From contig JBBRZN010000038.1 in assembly GCA_038236705.1 (NCBI GenBank), positions 1 to 21,501 on the forward strand: a DNA stretch of 21,501 nucleotides, written 5' to 3'. Of this stretch, positions 6,578-14,451 are shown one piece after another. This DNA comes from AC-32 sp038236705 (GTDB lineage: Bacteria > Actinomycetota > Thermoleophilia > Gaiellales > Gaiellaceae). How positions within the stretch are numbered: the stretch's first letter is position 1; every line of letters begins with the position of its first letter. Under the pieces are notes generated by a model that was given only the letters and a program-made list of their open reading frames with translations, was not told the origin of the DNA and searched no databases. Made by a program: the position numbers and the translations under genes.

Positions 6578-7894
6578 GTGATCGCGCGCTACTCCCGACC
6601 CGTGATGGCTGGGGTCTGGTCGGACGAGAACAGGCTCGCGCGCTGGCTCGACGTCGAGCTCGCCGCGCTCGAGGCCTGGGCCGAGCTCGACGCGATCCCG
6701 GCGGAGGCCGTCGCCGAGATCCGTGCCGGGGCAAAGCCGCCGACGCCCGAGCGCGTGGCCGAGCTGGAGCGCGAGACCCAGCACGACCTCGCCGCCTTCG
6801 TGGACGCCGTCGCGGCCGAGCTAGGCCCTGCTGGAAGGTGGCTCCACCACGGCCTGACCTCCTCCGATGTCGTCGACACCGCCCTCGCCCTCCAGGTGCG
6901 CGAGGCCGGCGCGCTCCTGCTCGAGGAGCTCGAGCGCGCGCTCGAGGCCGTGATCTCCCGCGCCCAGCAGCACAAGGACGACATCTGCATCGGGCGCACG
7001 CACGGCGTTCACGCCGAGCCGACGACCTTCGGGCTCAAGCTCGCCGGCTGGGCCTTCGAGCTCGACCGTGGCCGGGAGCGGCTCACGCGGGCGCTCGAAG
7101 GGATGCGCGTCGGCAAGCTCTCCGGCGCCGTCGGCACCTACGCCGCGACCGACCCCGAGCTGGAGCGGCTCGCCTGCGAACGGCTGGGGCTCGAGCCCGC
7201 GCCCGTGTCGACCCAGATCCTTCAGCGCGACCGGCACGCGGACCTGCTCGCCGCCCTCGCGCTCGTCGCCGCCTCGCTCGAGAAGTTCGCGCTCGAGATC
7301 CGCCACCTGGCGCGCACGGAGGTCGCGGAGGTCGCGGAGCCGTTCGGCAAAGGGCAGAAGGGCTCATCGGCGATGCCGCACAAGCGCAACCCGGTCGTCT
7401 CGGAGCGCATCTGCGGCCTGGCGCGCGTGGTGCGGGCAAACGCGCTCGTCGGGCTCGAGAACGTCGCCCTCTGGCACGAGCGGGACATCTCGCACTCCTC
7501 GGCCGAGCGGATCGTGATCCCGGACTCGTTCCTCGCGCTCGACTACATGCTCGACCGCTTCGGCTGGCTCGTTGAGGGCCTCGTCGTCCGGCCCGAGCGC
7601 ATGCTCCGCAACCTCGAGGACGGCCACGGGCTCTTCTTCAGCCAGCGGCTGCTGCTCGCGCTCGTCGAGTCCGGGCTGCCCAGGGACGACGCGTACCGGC
7701 TCGTCCAGCGGCACGCCCTGCGGGCCCACGAAGAGGAGCAGGACTTCCGCGAGCTCGTGCGCGCCGACGACGAGATCGCGGGCCGCGTCAACCTCGACAC
7801 GATCTTCGACCTAGCATGGTACACCCGTCATATCGACGCCGCCTTCGAGCGGCTGGGCACACTCGCCCGGAAGGAGGAGCCGGTCCATGCCTGA
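6578..7894 (+). CDS. purB: Adenylosuccinate lyase
   Basis: Acts twice in purine synthesis, splitting fumarate from SAICAR and from adenylosuccinate. The 438-aa product belongs to the fumarase/aspartase superfamily. It has the superfamily signature GSSAMPHKRNP (G262-P272), the catalytic-loop region TSSDVVDTALALQ near residue 90, and GRTHGVHAEPTTFG near residue 140. GTG 6578 is chosen because VIARYSRPVMAGVWSDENR matches the family N-terminus and the TAGACT element fits it. The last codons overlap the purC start by 8 nt. A Shine-Dalgarno sequence for purC lies inside the purB reading frame. It heads the purB-purC-purS-purQ unit. Confidence 0.97.
   Translation: MIARYSRPVMAGVWSDENRLARWLDVELAALEAWAELDAIPAEAVAEIRAGAKPPTPERVAELERETQHDLAAFVDAVAAELGPAGRWLHHGLTSSDVVDTALALQVREAGALLLEELERALEAVISRAQQHKDDICIGRTHGVHAEPTTFGLKLAGWAFELDRGRERLTRALEGMRVGKLSGAVGTYAATDPELERLACERLGLEPAPVSTQILQRDRHADLLAALALVAASLEKFALEIRHLARTEVAEVAEPFGKGQKGSSAMPHKRNPVVSERICGLARVVRANALVGLENVALWHERDISHSSAERIVIPDSFLALDYMLDRFGWLVEGLVVRPERMLRNLEDGHGLFFSQRLLLALVESGLPRDDAYRLVQRHALRAHEEEQDFRELVRADDEIAGRVNLDTIFDLAWYTRHIDAAFERLGTLARKEEPVHA
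7871..7877 (+). promoter_or_regulatory. Strong ribosome-binding site for purC
   Basis: AAGGAGG lies 9 nt before the purC ATG (7887), inside the end of purB. It stands out because promoter-proximal genes of the window lack such a site, whereas this operon-internal gene has one, consistent with a mixture of leaderless and leadered translation. Confidence 0.7.
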
Positions 7895-8750
7895 ATCGGC
7901 CGTACACGTTGGGAGTGGGAAGGTACGAGAGCTCTACGAGCTGGAGGACGACCGCCTGCTGCTCGTCGCCAGCGACCGGATCTCGACCTTCGACGTCGTG
8001 CTGCCGACCGAGATCCCCGACAAGGGCCGGGTCCTGACCGGCCTCTCGGGGTTCTGGTTCACGCGCACGCGGGAGCTCGTGCCGAACCACCTGCTCGCGC
8101 TGCGGCCCGACGGCCGCTCGACCGAATGCCGGCGGCTCGAGATGCTGCCGATCGAGTGCGTCGTGCGGGGGTACCTCACCGGCTCGGGCTGGAAGGACTA
8201 CCGCGCGACCGGCGCCGTCTGCGGACACGTGCTCGCCGAGGGCCTGCGCGACTCCGATCGACTGCCCGAGCCGATCTTCACACCCGCGACGAAGGCGGAG
8301 GAAGGGCACGACGAGAACATCGACCGCGAGCGGGCCGCCGCGCTCGTCGGCCAGGAACGACTGGACGAGGTCGAGCAGACGGCGATCGCCCTCTACCGCT
8401 TCGCCTCGGAGCACGCGGCCGAGCGCGGGATCCTGATCGCCGACACGAAGTTCGAGTTCGGCCTCGACGGCGAAGGTCGGCTGGTGCTCGGCGACGAGGC
8501 GTTCACGCCGGACTCCTCGCGGTTCTGGCCCGCCGACGAGTACGAGGCCGGACGCCCGCAGCCCTCCTTCGACAAGCAGTTCGTCCGTGACTACTGCGAG
8601 AGGCTCGGCTGGGACAAGACCGACCCGGGCCCCGAGCTGCCCGAGGAGGTCGTCGCCGGCACCCGCGCGCGCTACGTCGAGGCCTTCGAACAGCTGACGG
8701 GAATCACCTTCGACGACTACCTCGCCGACCCGCAGGTCGTGCTGCGGTGA
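7887..8750 (+). CDS. purC: SAICAR synthetase
   Basis: Joins CAIR and aspartate with ATP to form SAICAR. The 287-aa product is of the longer, roughly 290-aa type rather than the 237-aa E. coli type. Markers are VGSGKVRELYEL (ATP-binding N-terminus), SDRISTFDVVLPTEIPDKG, IECVVRGYLTGSGWKDY, and DTKFEFGLD followed by FTPDSSRFWP. The start is fixed by a strong AAGGAGG. The 5' end overlaps purB by 8 nt and the 3' end overlaps the purS GTG by 4 nt (GTGA), so translation of the operon is coupled throughout. Confidence 0.97.
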   Translation: MPESAVHVGSGKVRELYELEDDRLLLVASDRISTFDVVLPTEIPDKGRVLTGLSGFWFTRTRELVPNHLLALRPDGRSTECRRLEMLPIECVVRGYLTGSGWKDYRATGAVCGHVLAEGLRDSDRLPEPIFTPATKAEEGHDENIDRERAAALVGQERLDEVEQTAIALYRFASEHAAERGILIADTKFEFGLDGEGRLVLGDEAFTPDSSRFWPADEYEAGRPQPSFDKQFVRDYCERLGWDKTDPGPELPEEVVAGTRARYVEAFEQLTGITFDDYLADPQVVLR

Positions 8751-8989
8751 AAGCCACCGTGCTGGTCCGCCCGAAGCCGGGCATCCTCGACCCGCAGGGC
8801 GAGGCCGTCCAGCGGTCGCTGCAGCTGCTCGGCTTCCCGGTCGAGGAGGCGCGCGTCGGGCGGGTGGTCGACCTCGAGCTCGACCTCGGCGATGCGGAGC
8901 GCACCCGGGCCGGGCTGGAGCGGATGTGCGAGCAGCTGCTGGCGAACCCGTTGATCGAGTCCTACGAGATCAGCGTCACGAGCGAATGA
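8747..8989 (+). CDS. purS: FGAM synthase subunit PurS
   Basis: Small structural subunit that bridges PurQ and the small-type PurL so that ammonia can pass between their active sites. The 80-aa product, starting MKATVLVRPKPGILDPQGEA, has the usual PurS length and the typical ending ANPLIESYEISV. GTG start overlaps the purC stop, and the stop overlaps the purQ ATG (ATGA), leaving no intergenic bases. Its partner purL is 7.2 kb away in another transcription unit. Confidence 0.95.
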   Translation: MKATVLVRPKPGILDPQGEAVQRSLQLLGFPVEEARVGRVVDLELDLGDAERTRAGLERMCEQLLANPLIESYEISVTSE

Positions 8990-9684
8990 GCGAGCGACCA
9001 CGCCCGAGGATCGCCGTCGTCGTCTTTCCCGGATCGAACGACGATCACGACGCCGCCCTTGCCCTCGAGGGGCTCGGGGCGGAGCCGGTGCTGGTGTGGC
9101 ACGCGGAGCCCGAACTGCCCGAGGTGGGCGCGGTCGTGCTCCCGGGTGGATTCTCCTACGGCGACTACCTCCGCTGTGGCGCGATCGCGCGCTTCGCGCC
9201 GGTGATGGACGCGGTGCGGCGCTTCGCCGGCGAGGGCGGACTCATGCTCGGGATCTGCAACGGCTTTCAGGTGCTCTGCGAGGCCGGCCTGCTCCCGGGC
9301 GCCCTACGCCCGAACGAGTCGCTCTCGTTCATCTGCCGGGACGTCTCGCTGCGGGTCGAGCAGGCGGACACGCCCTTCACCACCCGCGCCGAGCCCGGGC
9401 AGCGCATCACGATCCCGGTCAAGCACGGAGAGGGGTGCTACTTCGCCGACGAGGAGCTGCTCGCCGAGCTCGAGGCCAATGGGCAGATCGTCCTGCGCTA
9501 CGAGGACAACCCGAACGGCTCGATCGGCGACGTCGCCGGAGTCGCCAGCCGCGAGGGCAACGTCTTCGGCCTGATGCCACACCCTGAACACGCGGTCGAC
9601 CCGCTGCTCGGCTCGGCCGACGGCGCCCTCTTGCTGGGCTCGCTCGTGGATGCCGCTCGTGGACGCCTACTCGCCACCGCTTAG
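8986..9684 (+). CDS. purQ: FGAM synthase glutaminase subunit PurQ
   Basis: Class I glutamine amidotransferase that releases ammonia for FGAM synthesis by PurL. The 232-aa product has the nucleophile C91 in LGICNGFQVL and the remaining triad residues H199 and E201 in LMPHPEHAV. VVVFPGSNDDHD near the N-terminus and LPGGFSYGDYLRCGAIA are PurQ hallmarks. The ATG overlaps the purS stop by 4 nt. An in-frame start 20 codons upstream would run over the end of purS and adds nothing family-like. The 3' end overlaps a convergent small gene by 18 nt, so no terminator is visible between them. Confidence 0.97.
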   Translation: MSERPRPRIAVVVFPGSNDDHDAALALEGLGAEPVLVWHAEPELPEVGAVVLPGGFSYGDYLRCGAIARFAPVMDAVRRFAGEGGLMLGICNGFQVLCEAGLLPGALRPNESLSFICRDVSLRVEQADTPFTTRAEPGQRITIPVKHGEGCYFADEELLAELEANGQIVLRYEDNPNGSIGDVAGVASREGNVFGLMPHPEHAVDPLLGSADGALLLGSLVDAARGRLLATA

Positions 9685-9936
9685 TCCCAATGCCTCGGCG
9701 AGCGCTGGCCGCTTCGCCAATCCGGCCCGGAGCCGCTCGAGATCCCGCCTGCGTAGCGTGACCGGCCCGCGCCGAGCCGTCCCGCCGGTCGCATAGGCAA
9801 AGCGAACCAGCCGCTCGCCGCCCGGCGCCTCGAGCAGCTGCACGACCGACGAGAACCGCTTCTCGCCCGCGCGCTGCGCCAGCGTCAGCTCCTCGACGAG
9901 CTCCGCCGGCCCCCAAGGTGTCGCCGTTTTCGCCAT
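9667..9936 (-). CDS. Small conserved-looking protein of unknown function
   Basis: An 89-aa product beginning MAKTATPWGPAELVEELTLAQRAGEKRFSS and containing VVQLLEAPGGERLVRFAYATGG, then GPVTLRRRDLERLRAGLAKRPALAEALGLSG. It has no membrane segment or signal. It looks like a compact alpha/beta protein with a basic helical C-terminus, and I do not recognise the family. ATG 9936 is preferred over the GTG at 9945 because a TACGGT hexamer ends exactly 7 nt before it. The composition looks protein-like and there is no better ORF on the other strand. Its 3' end overlaps the end of purQ by 18 nt tail to tail. Confidence 0.65.
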   Translation of the reverse strand: MAKTATPWGPAELVEELTLAQRAGEKRFSSVVQLLEAPGGERLVRFAYATGGTARRGPVTLRRRDLERLRAGLAKRPALAEALGLSGGE

Positions 9937-9943
9937 TCCGGCC

Positions 9944-9949
9944 ACCGTA
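9944..9949 (-). promoter_or_regulatory. Candidate -10 (TACGGT) of the small gene at 9667-9936
   Basis: Read on the minus strand, TACGGT, 7 nt, ATG. Full TAnnnT match. It partly overlaps the alternative GTG start (9945-9943), which argues against that start. The remainder of the gap up to 10135 holds one perfect 8-bp inverted repeat (10025-10032 with 10060-10067, 27-nt loop) and no supportable ORF. Confidence 0.5.
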
Positions 9950-10135
9950 ATGACGCGCCTGTGACGCGTGGGTGACGGCTTCGTGCCGAAAGTGCGACGA
10001 CGCGCAAATCACTACTCCGAGGACGCGCGGGCCTGCCCTTGGGTCCGGCTGGGCCGTGTGCCCGCGCCGACCCGTGCCGAACAGCTTGCGATGCGCTCGC
10101 ACCTCGGCTGAGCCCGCTCCTCCGGTCGACCTCCC

Positions 10136-10504
10136 CTAACGCTCGATCAGCTCGATCCGGTAGCCGTCGGGGTCGCGGAGGAAGCACAGCCGCGAGCCGC
10201 CTTCGCGCACCGAGTACGGTGGCTTCTCCGGCTCGATGCCCTGGCCCGCGAGCCGTTCCAGCGTCCCGTCGAGGTCCTCGACGGTGACCGCGATGTGCCC
10301 GTAGCCGGTACCGAGCTCGTAGGACTCGACGCCGAAGTTGTAGGTCAGCTCGAGCCGGTCGCCGTCGCCGGGTAGGCCCATGAAGATGTTGATCGCCTCG
10401 TCGCGGATCGGCAGCTCCCGCCGCTTCTCGAAGCCGAGCGCCTCGTAGAACTCGACCGAGGCCTCCGGGTCGGCGATGCGGTAGCAGGTGTGGATCAGCT
10501 CCAT
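10136..10504 (-). CDS. Glyoxalase I-like VOC-family protein
   Basis: A 122-aa vicinal-oxygen-chelate protein resembling lactoylglutathione lyase. It has two beta-alpha-beta-beta-beta modules. Candidate metal ligands are H5 (MELIHTCYRI), the Glu of RLELTYNFG, the His of GYGHIAVTV and the Glu of GYRIELIER, the order seen in GloA. FLRDPDGYRIEL is the usual glyoxalase ending. Actinobacteria generally lack glutathione, so the substrate may be a different thiol adduct; that is inference. A TAAGAT hexamer lies 8 nt before the ATG. It is transcribed away from the PRC-barrel gene's end, 23 nt apart and in the same direction. Confidence 0.85.
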   Translation of the reverse strand: MELIHTCYRIADPEASVEFYEALGFEKRRELPIRDEAINIFMGLPGDGDRLELTYNFGVESYELGTGYGHIAVTVEDLDGTLERLAGQGIEPEKPPYSVREGGSRLCFLRDPDGYRIELIER

Positions 10505-10512
10505 GGCCGCCC

Positions 10513-10518
10513 ATCTTA
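10513..10518 (-). promoter_or_regulatory. Candidate -10 (TAAGAT) of the glyoxalase-like gene
   Basis: On the minus strand TAAGAT is followed by 8 nt (GGGCGGCC) and the ATG. Full TAnnnT match with one base more than the usual spacing. It fits into the 23-nt gap after the PRC-barrel gene. Confidence 0.5.
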
Positions 10519-10527
10519 AGCGCCTCG

Positions 10528-10869
10528 CTAGCGCTTGCCGCGCAGCCAGCTCGAGACGCGTGATCCGAGCGGTGCCTTCTCCGGAAGGATCTTCTCCTGG
10601 GGCGGCGGCTCGGAGAACGGCTGGAACGCGGCCGCCTCGGCGGAGGTGAGCTTGAGCCGCACCTCGCCCGGCACGACCTCGGCGACCTGCTCGGCGGGCA
10701 CGTAGCGGGCCGCGCCGCGCCTGCCGGACTTGATCGCGAGGCCGTCGAAGATGTCTTCGTTCTCGTCACCGGTGATCTCGTAGACCTCGCCGAGCGCGGC
10801 GCCGTCGGCCGTGACGACGCTCCAGCCCTGTTCGATCTGTAGCCACGACACGGGATCCGTCACGAGCAC
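10528..10869 (-). CDS. PRC-barrel domain protein
   Basis: A 113-aa protein. Residues about 8-75 form a PRC-barrel-like fold: GWSVVTADGAALGEVYEITG, then FDGLAIKSGRRGAARYVPAEQVAEVVPGEVRLKLT. The C-terminal tail is Pro- and Lys-rich with SWLRGKR at the end. Such domains occur in the RNA-processing protein RimM, in photosynthetic reaction-centre H subunits and in many small stress-linked actinobacterial proteins; this one is of the last, uncharacterised kind. Start could be GTG 10869 or GTG 10863; neither has a clear ribosome-binding site or TAnnnT element. It is followed in the same direction by the glyoxalase-like gene. Confidence 0.75.
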   Translation of the reverse strand: MLVTDPVSWLQIEQGWSVVTADGAALGEVYEITGDENEDIFDGLAIKSGRRGAARYVPAEQVAEVVPGEVRLKLTSAEAAAFQPFSEPPPQEKILPEKAPLGSRVSSWLRGKR

Positions 10870-10909
10870 ACCTGCCGCTCACGCCAGCAAGGACGGGACA
10901 AGGGATGAG

Positions 10910-12760
10910 CTACCGGCAGAACGCAGGCTGCGCGGGCGTGCCCTTTCCGGCCGGGCAGACGACCTCCGCGTCCCCGCCGCCGCGCCTGACGGGCTCGGCG
11001 GCCGCCTGGAGCTGCCCGTCCGGGAGGAACTCGATCGCGGTGGCCGCGCCGATCTCGGGCGTCGACGAGAAGCTCTGGCCGAATTGGCTCGTCAGCACGC
11101 CTCCATACTGGGCGATGAACCCCGGTTCGGCCTGCGTCGCGGCGGAGTTGCGTTGGGAGGCACGTGGGGCCGCGAGCGCATCGGGTACGGACATCCCGAA
11201 GTCGAGCCGGTTCAGCAGGATCTGGAGGACCGTCGTGATGATCGTCGCGCCGCCCGGGGTGCCGACGGTCAGGAGCGGCCGGCCATCGTGGAGCACGATC
11301 GTCGGTGCCATGCTCGAGCGCGGACGCTTGCCTCCGGCCGGCAGGTTCGGGTCGGGCGTGCCGGGCGAGGCAGGCACCGGATCGAAGTCGGTCAGCTCGT
11401 TGTTGAGCAGGAAACCGTAGTGGGGGACGGCGATCGCGCTGCCGGCGATCTGCTCGATCGTGCTCGTGTAGCTGACCACGTTGCCAGAGCGGTCGACCAC
11501 CACGAGGTGGTTCGTCGAGGTCCCTTCGGTGTCGACCGCGGCCGGCGCTGCTCCCGGCGAGCAGGCGGTGTCGTACGGCGGTGACGGGTCGCCGGGGGGA
11601 ACCGGGCTCGTCAGCGCCGTCGGGCCGATCAGGCAGCGGCGCTCGGCCGCGAAGCCCTTCGAGAGCAGCCCCTCCAGCGGCACGTCGAAGTACGCCGGGT
11701 CGCCGACCCAGCGGTTGCGGTCGGCGAACGAGAGCCGCGAGGCCTCGAGGTAGCGGTGCAGCGCCAGGGCGCGGTCCGACGCGGAGAGGTCGAAGCCTTC
11801 GAGGATGTTGAGCGCCTCATCGACCGTCGAGCCGCCGCTCGAGGGCGGCCCCATGCCGTAGACGTCGTAGCCGCGGTAGCCGACGTGCGTCGGTTCGCGG
11901 AGCGGAGCGGTGTAGCCGGCTACGTCGGCGGCCGTCATCACGCCGGGCCGCACCGGGAAGCCGAGCTGGGAGTCGGGAGCGACAGGTGGATGGTCGACCG
12001 TGTCGACGACGGCGGCACCGATCGGTCCGCCGTAGAAGGCTCCCGCACCCTCGTGGGCGATCTGCTTGTAGGTCTGCGCGAGCTCCGGGTTGCGGACGAC
12101 GCTTCCCACCGCCGGCGTCTGGCCGCCTGGGGTCAGAAACAGGGCGCGGCTCGAGGTGAAGGCCTGGAAGCGCGGCCGGTTCATCTCGGTCTGGTCGTGG
12201 AAGGTTTGGTCGACGACGAAGCCGCGCCTCGCGATCGTGATCGCCGGCTGGAGCAGCTTCGACAGCCGCATCGTGCCGTACAGGCTCGCCGCCTCGGCCC
12301 AGGTCGCGAGGGTTCCCGGCACGCCGACCGCCATCCCGCTCGTCACGCGCTGCGGGTAGAACGGGATCGGCTGCCCGGTCTGCGGGTCGATGAACGCATC
12401 CTCCGGAAACGCCTGCGGCGCGGTCTCCCTGCCGTCGATCGTCACCACGCGGTGCTGCTTGGCGAGGTAGACGACCATGAAGCCACCGCCGCCGATACCG
12501 GCGACATACGGCTCGGTGACACCGAGCGTCGCGTTGGCCGCGATCGCCGCATCGACGGCGTTGCCACCGCGGCGGAGGATCTGGATCGCCGTCCGAGTCG
12601 CATCCTGGTCGACAGTTGCCGCCGCCCCGCCCGTCCCCGTGGCGACGGCCTGCCTGCCGGTCTGTGGTCTCGGACCCGCCGAGGCGAAGGGCGCGCTGCC
12701 GACGAGCAGGGCAGAAATCGCGGCGCTGAGCCCTACGCGCACGAAATATCGTCTTCGCAT
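10910..12760 (-). CDS. ggt: Secreted gamma-glutamyltranspeptidase, Bacillus-type
   Basis: N-terminal nucleophile hydrolase that cleaves and transfers gamma-glutamyl groups. It self-cleaves into large and small subunits. The ATG at 12760 gives a 616-aa precursor with a signal peptide (MRRRYFVRV, hydrophobic AAISALLVG, cleavage near FASA), so it should be exported. The nucleophile is T416 in GTSTNHLVVVD, with PPSSGGSTVDEALNILE before it and LLNNELTDF and RPRSSMAPTIV after it. SYTSTIEQIAGS puts Glu at position 436, as in Bacillus GGT, where E. coli has Asn; Bacillus-type enzymes lack the lid loop. A GTG 21 nt upstream (12781) is possible, but AAGGG before the ATG favours 12760. Confidence 0.92.
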   Translation of the reverse strand: MRRRYFVRVGLSAAISALLVGSAPFASAGPRPQTGRQAVATGTGGAAATVDQDATRTAIQILRRGGNAVDAAIAANATLGVTEPYVAGIGGGGFMVVYLAKQHRVVTIDGRETAPQAFPEDAFIDPQTGQPIPFYPQRVTSGMAVGVPGTLATWAEAASLYGTMRLSKLLQPAITIARRGFVVDQTFHDQTEMNRPRFQAFTSSRALFLTPGGQTPAVGSVVRNPELAQTYKQIAHEGAGAFYGGPIGAAVVDTVDHPPVAPDSQLGFPVRPGVMTAADVAGYTAPLREPTHVGYRGYDVYGMGPPSSGGSTVDEALNILEGFDLSASDRALALHRYLEASRLSFADRNRWVGDPAYFDVPLEGLLSKGFAAERRCLIGPTALTSPVPPGDPSPPYDTACSPGAAPAAVDTEGTSTNHLVVVDRSGNVVSYTSTIEQIAGSAIAVPHYGFLLNNELTDFDPVPASPGTPDPNLPAGGKRPRSSMAPTIVLHDGRPLLTVGTPGGATIITTVLQILLNRLDFGMSVPDALAAPRASQRNSAATQAEPGFIAQYGGVLTSQFGQSFSSTPEIGAATAIEFLPDGQLQAAAEPVRRGGGDAEVVCPAGKGTPAQPAFCR

Positions 12761-12809
12761 CACCTGAGCCCTTGCCGACACCGGGCCTGTTCAAACTCGA
12801 TCGACGAGC

Positions 12810-13325
12810 TCACAGCTCGAGATCCTCCCGCACGAGGCCGTAGATCACACCGTCCACCCACTCGTCGTTCCGCCAGTACGCCTTGCGCCGCACGCCCTCG
12901 CGGAAGAAGCCGGCCCGCTCTGCGTGCGCGAGCGCGCGCTCGTTGAAGCCGTAGATCTCGAGCTGGAGCCGGTGGTAGCCGAGGTCGTCGAGCAGGTGTC
13001 GCTGGAAGAGCTGAGCCGCCTCGTCGGCGATGCGCCTGCCCCGGAACGACGGATGCACCGCCAGCGAGCCGAGGTTCGCGATCTTGCTGCGGCGGTTCGC
13101 AACCTCGAAGCCCATCAGCCCGGCCGGCTCACCGTCCACCTCGATCACGAATCGGCCGTACTCCTGGGGCTCGGACTGCGAACGCTCGATTTCTGCGGTC
13201 AACCCCTCGCGGTCGCGCGGGCGGATCACGGCGAGATAGGGCTCAACGTCCTCGTGCGTCATCAGGTCGAGCAGGAAGCCGACGTCGCCAACCTCGGCGC
13301 GCCGCAGGCTGACCTCGTCGCTCAC
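12810..13325 (-). CDS. GNAT-family N-acetyltransferase
   Basis: A 171-aa acetyltransferase of the RimJ/RimL-like group that moves acetyl from acetyl-CoA to an amine or protein N-terminus; the substrate is unknown. The fold runs VSLRRAEVGDVGFLLDLM at the N-terminus, FVIEVDGEPAGLMGFEV in the middle, the acetyl-CoA loop LAVHPSFRGRRIADEAA (about 88-104), and ERALAHAERAGFFREGVRR near the end. GTG 13325 overlaps the stop of the EamA transporter as GTGA, so the two are translationally coupled. That suggests a joint role, for example export and modification of the same small molecule (inference). Confidence 0.88.
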   Translation of the reverse strand: MSDEVSLRRAEVGDVGFLLDLMTHEDVEPYLAVIRPRDREGLTAEIERSQSEPQEYGRFVIEVDGEPAGLMGFEVANRRSKIANLGSLAVHPSFRGRRIADEAAQLFQRHLLDDLGYHRLQLEIYGFNERALAHAERAGFFREGVRRKAYWRNDEWVDGVIYGLVREDLEL

Positions 13326-14230
13326 GGCGAAGGCGCCGCCACCGGCTCGCGGCGGGCGAAGCGCACCGCGCCCGACCCGAGCGCGACGCCGCCGAGGATC
13401 AGGACCATCCCCGCAAGCTCCTCCCACGTCAGTGGCTCACCCAGCAGCGTCACGCCGTAAATGAGCGCCGTTAGCGGCAGCAGATAGGTGACGAGGCTGA
13501 CACGCGCGGCGCCGTCGCTGCGGAGCACGCGGTACAGGAGGATCTGCGCAAGCGCCGTTCCGATCACCGCGAGCGCGATCACCGACCCGCTCTCCTTCCA
13601 GCCGGGCACCTCCGAGGGCAGCTGCCAGAGGCCAAGCGGTAGCAGCACCACGAGGCCGCCGATCATCGAGTTCGCGGCGAGCGTGAGGCCGCTCGTGCGC
13701 GCGACCAGGCGCTGGCCCCAGAGGCTGCCGACCGCGTAGGCGACAGAGGCGATCACCACTGCGAGCGTGCCGGCCGCGCCCCACCAGCCGCCCTCCGGGT
13801 GAACCCCTGCGAGCACCCCGACTCCGACCAGACCGACGAGGAACCCGACGAGCCGCAGCCCGCGCACGCGCTCGCTCGGCTTCCAGCGGATCGCGAGCAG
13901 CACGACGAAGATCGGCATCGACGCGTTGGCGATCGCGGCCACCCCGGAGTCGATGTGCTTCTCGCCCCACGCGATCAGCGTGAACGGGATCGCGCCGTTG
14001 ACCACCCCCAGCGCGAAGCCCTCCCAGCCGAGCCGCCGCATGTCGGCCACGGTCTCGCGCCCGCCGCGCTGGACAGCAAGCACGACGAGCAGCAGCGAGG
14101 ACGCGATCGCGAGCCGCAGCAGGATCATCGACGCCGGCTCGAAGGCGCGGTTCGCGACCTTGATGAACATGTATGAGGCGCCCCAGAAGGCCGCGAGCAA
14201 ACCGATGTAGATCACGTACGAACGCGACAT
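13322..14230 (-). CDS. EamA/DMT-family transporter, copy 1
   Basis: A 302-aa inner-membrane protein with about ten hydrophobic helices arranged as two EamA repeats. The first opens YVIYIGLLAAFWGASYMFIKVA and the second begins near AAGTLAVVIASVAYAVGSLWGQ. The ending LTWEELAGMVLILGGVALGSGAV is typical. EamA proteins export amino acids, nucleobases or other metabolites; the substrate cannot be read from sequence. The start is ATG 14230, where a TAGCCT hexamer ends 7 nt upstream; an open stretch reaches to 14398 but lacks membrane character. It is coupled to the GNAT gene by a 4-nt overlap. A paralogue lies at 15286-16200. Confidence 0.92.
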   Translation of the reverse strand: MSRSYVIYIGLLAAFWGASYMFIKVANRAFEPASMILLRLAIASSLLLVVLAVQRGGRETVADMRRLGWEGFALGVVNGAIPFTLIAWGEKHIDSGVAAIANASMPIFVVLLAIRWKPSERVRGLRLVGFLVGLVGVGVLAGVHPEGGWWGAAGTLAVVIASVAYAVGSLWGQRLVARTSGLTLAANSMIGGLVVLLPLGLWQLPSEVPGWKESGSVIALAVIGTALAQILLYRVLRSDGAARVSLVTYLLPLTALIYGVTLLGEPLTWEELAGMVLILGGVALGSGAVRFARREPVAAPSP

Positions 14231-14237
14231 GCGCCCG

Positions 14238-14243
14238 AGGCTA
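14238..14243 (-). promoter_or_regulatory. Candidate -10 (TAGCCT) of EamA copy 1
   Basis: On the minus strand TAGCCT, 7 nt (CGGGCGC), ATG. Full TAnnnT match and no ribosome-binding site. The rest of the 221-nt divergent gap (14231-14451) has no supportable ORF. Confidence 0.5.
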
Positions 14244-14437
14244 CCGGCCCGGCCGCGCCAAGCTCCCGGCTGGTTCTCTGCCATCATCCGGAGCGTCCTT
14301 CCCGGCCAACCGTGGGGCGGCGCCGATTCGGCAACTATGTGGATGTCAAGCAGCCGACTCCAGTGACATGGACCTGGCCCAGGCGAGACAACGAACACAC
14401 AGTTACTGAACGCCTATCGTTCGGCCGCAGGACGAGC

Positions 14438-14443
14438 TACAAC
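14438..14443 (+). promoter_or_regulatory. Candidate -10 (TACAAC) of the gene at 14452
   Basis: TACAAC ends 8 nt before the ATG. The last base deviates from TAnnnT. The hexamer also forms part of an inverted repeat CTACA-ACG-TGTAG (14437-14449) that abuts the start codon and could be an operator. Confidence 0.35.
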
Positions 14444-14451
14444 GTGTAGAG

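Noticed and set aside
10025..10067. Perfect 8-bp inverted repeat GCGCGGGC/GCCCGCGC as a terminator for the glyoxalase-like gene's neighbourhood.
   Set aside because: The 27-nt loop, absence of a T-run and high GC make such a match likely by chance; recorded only within the gap description.
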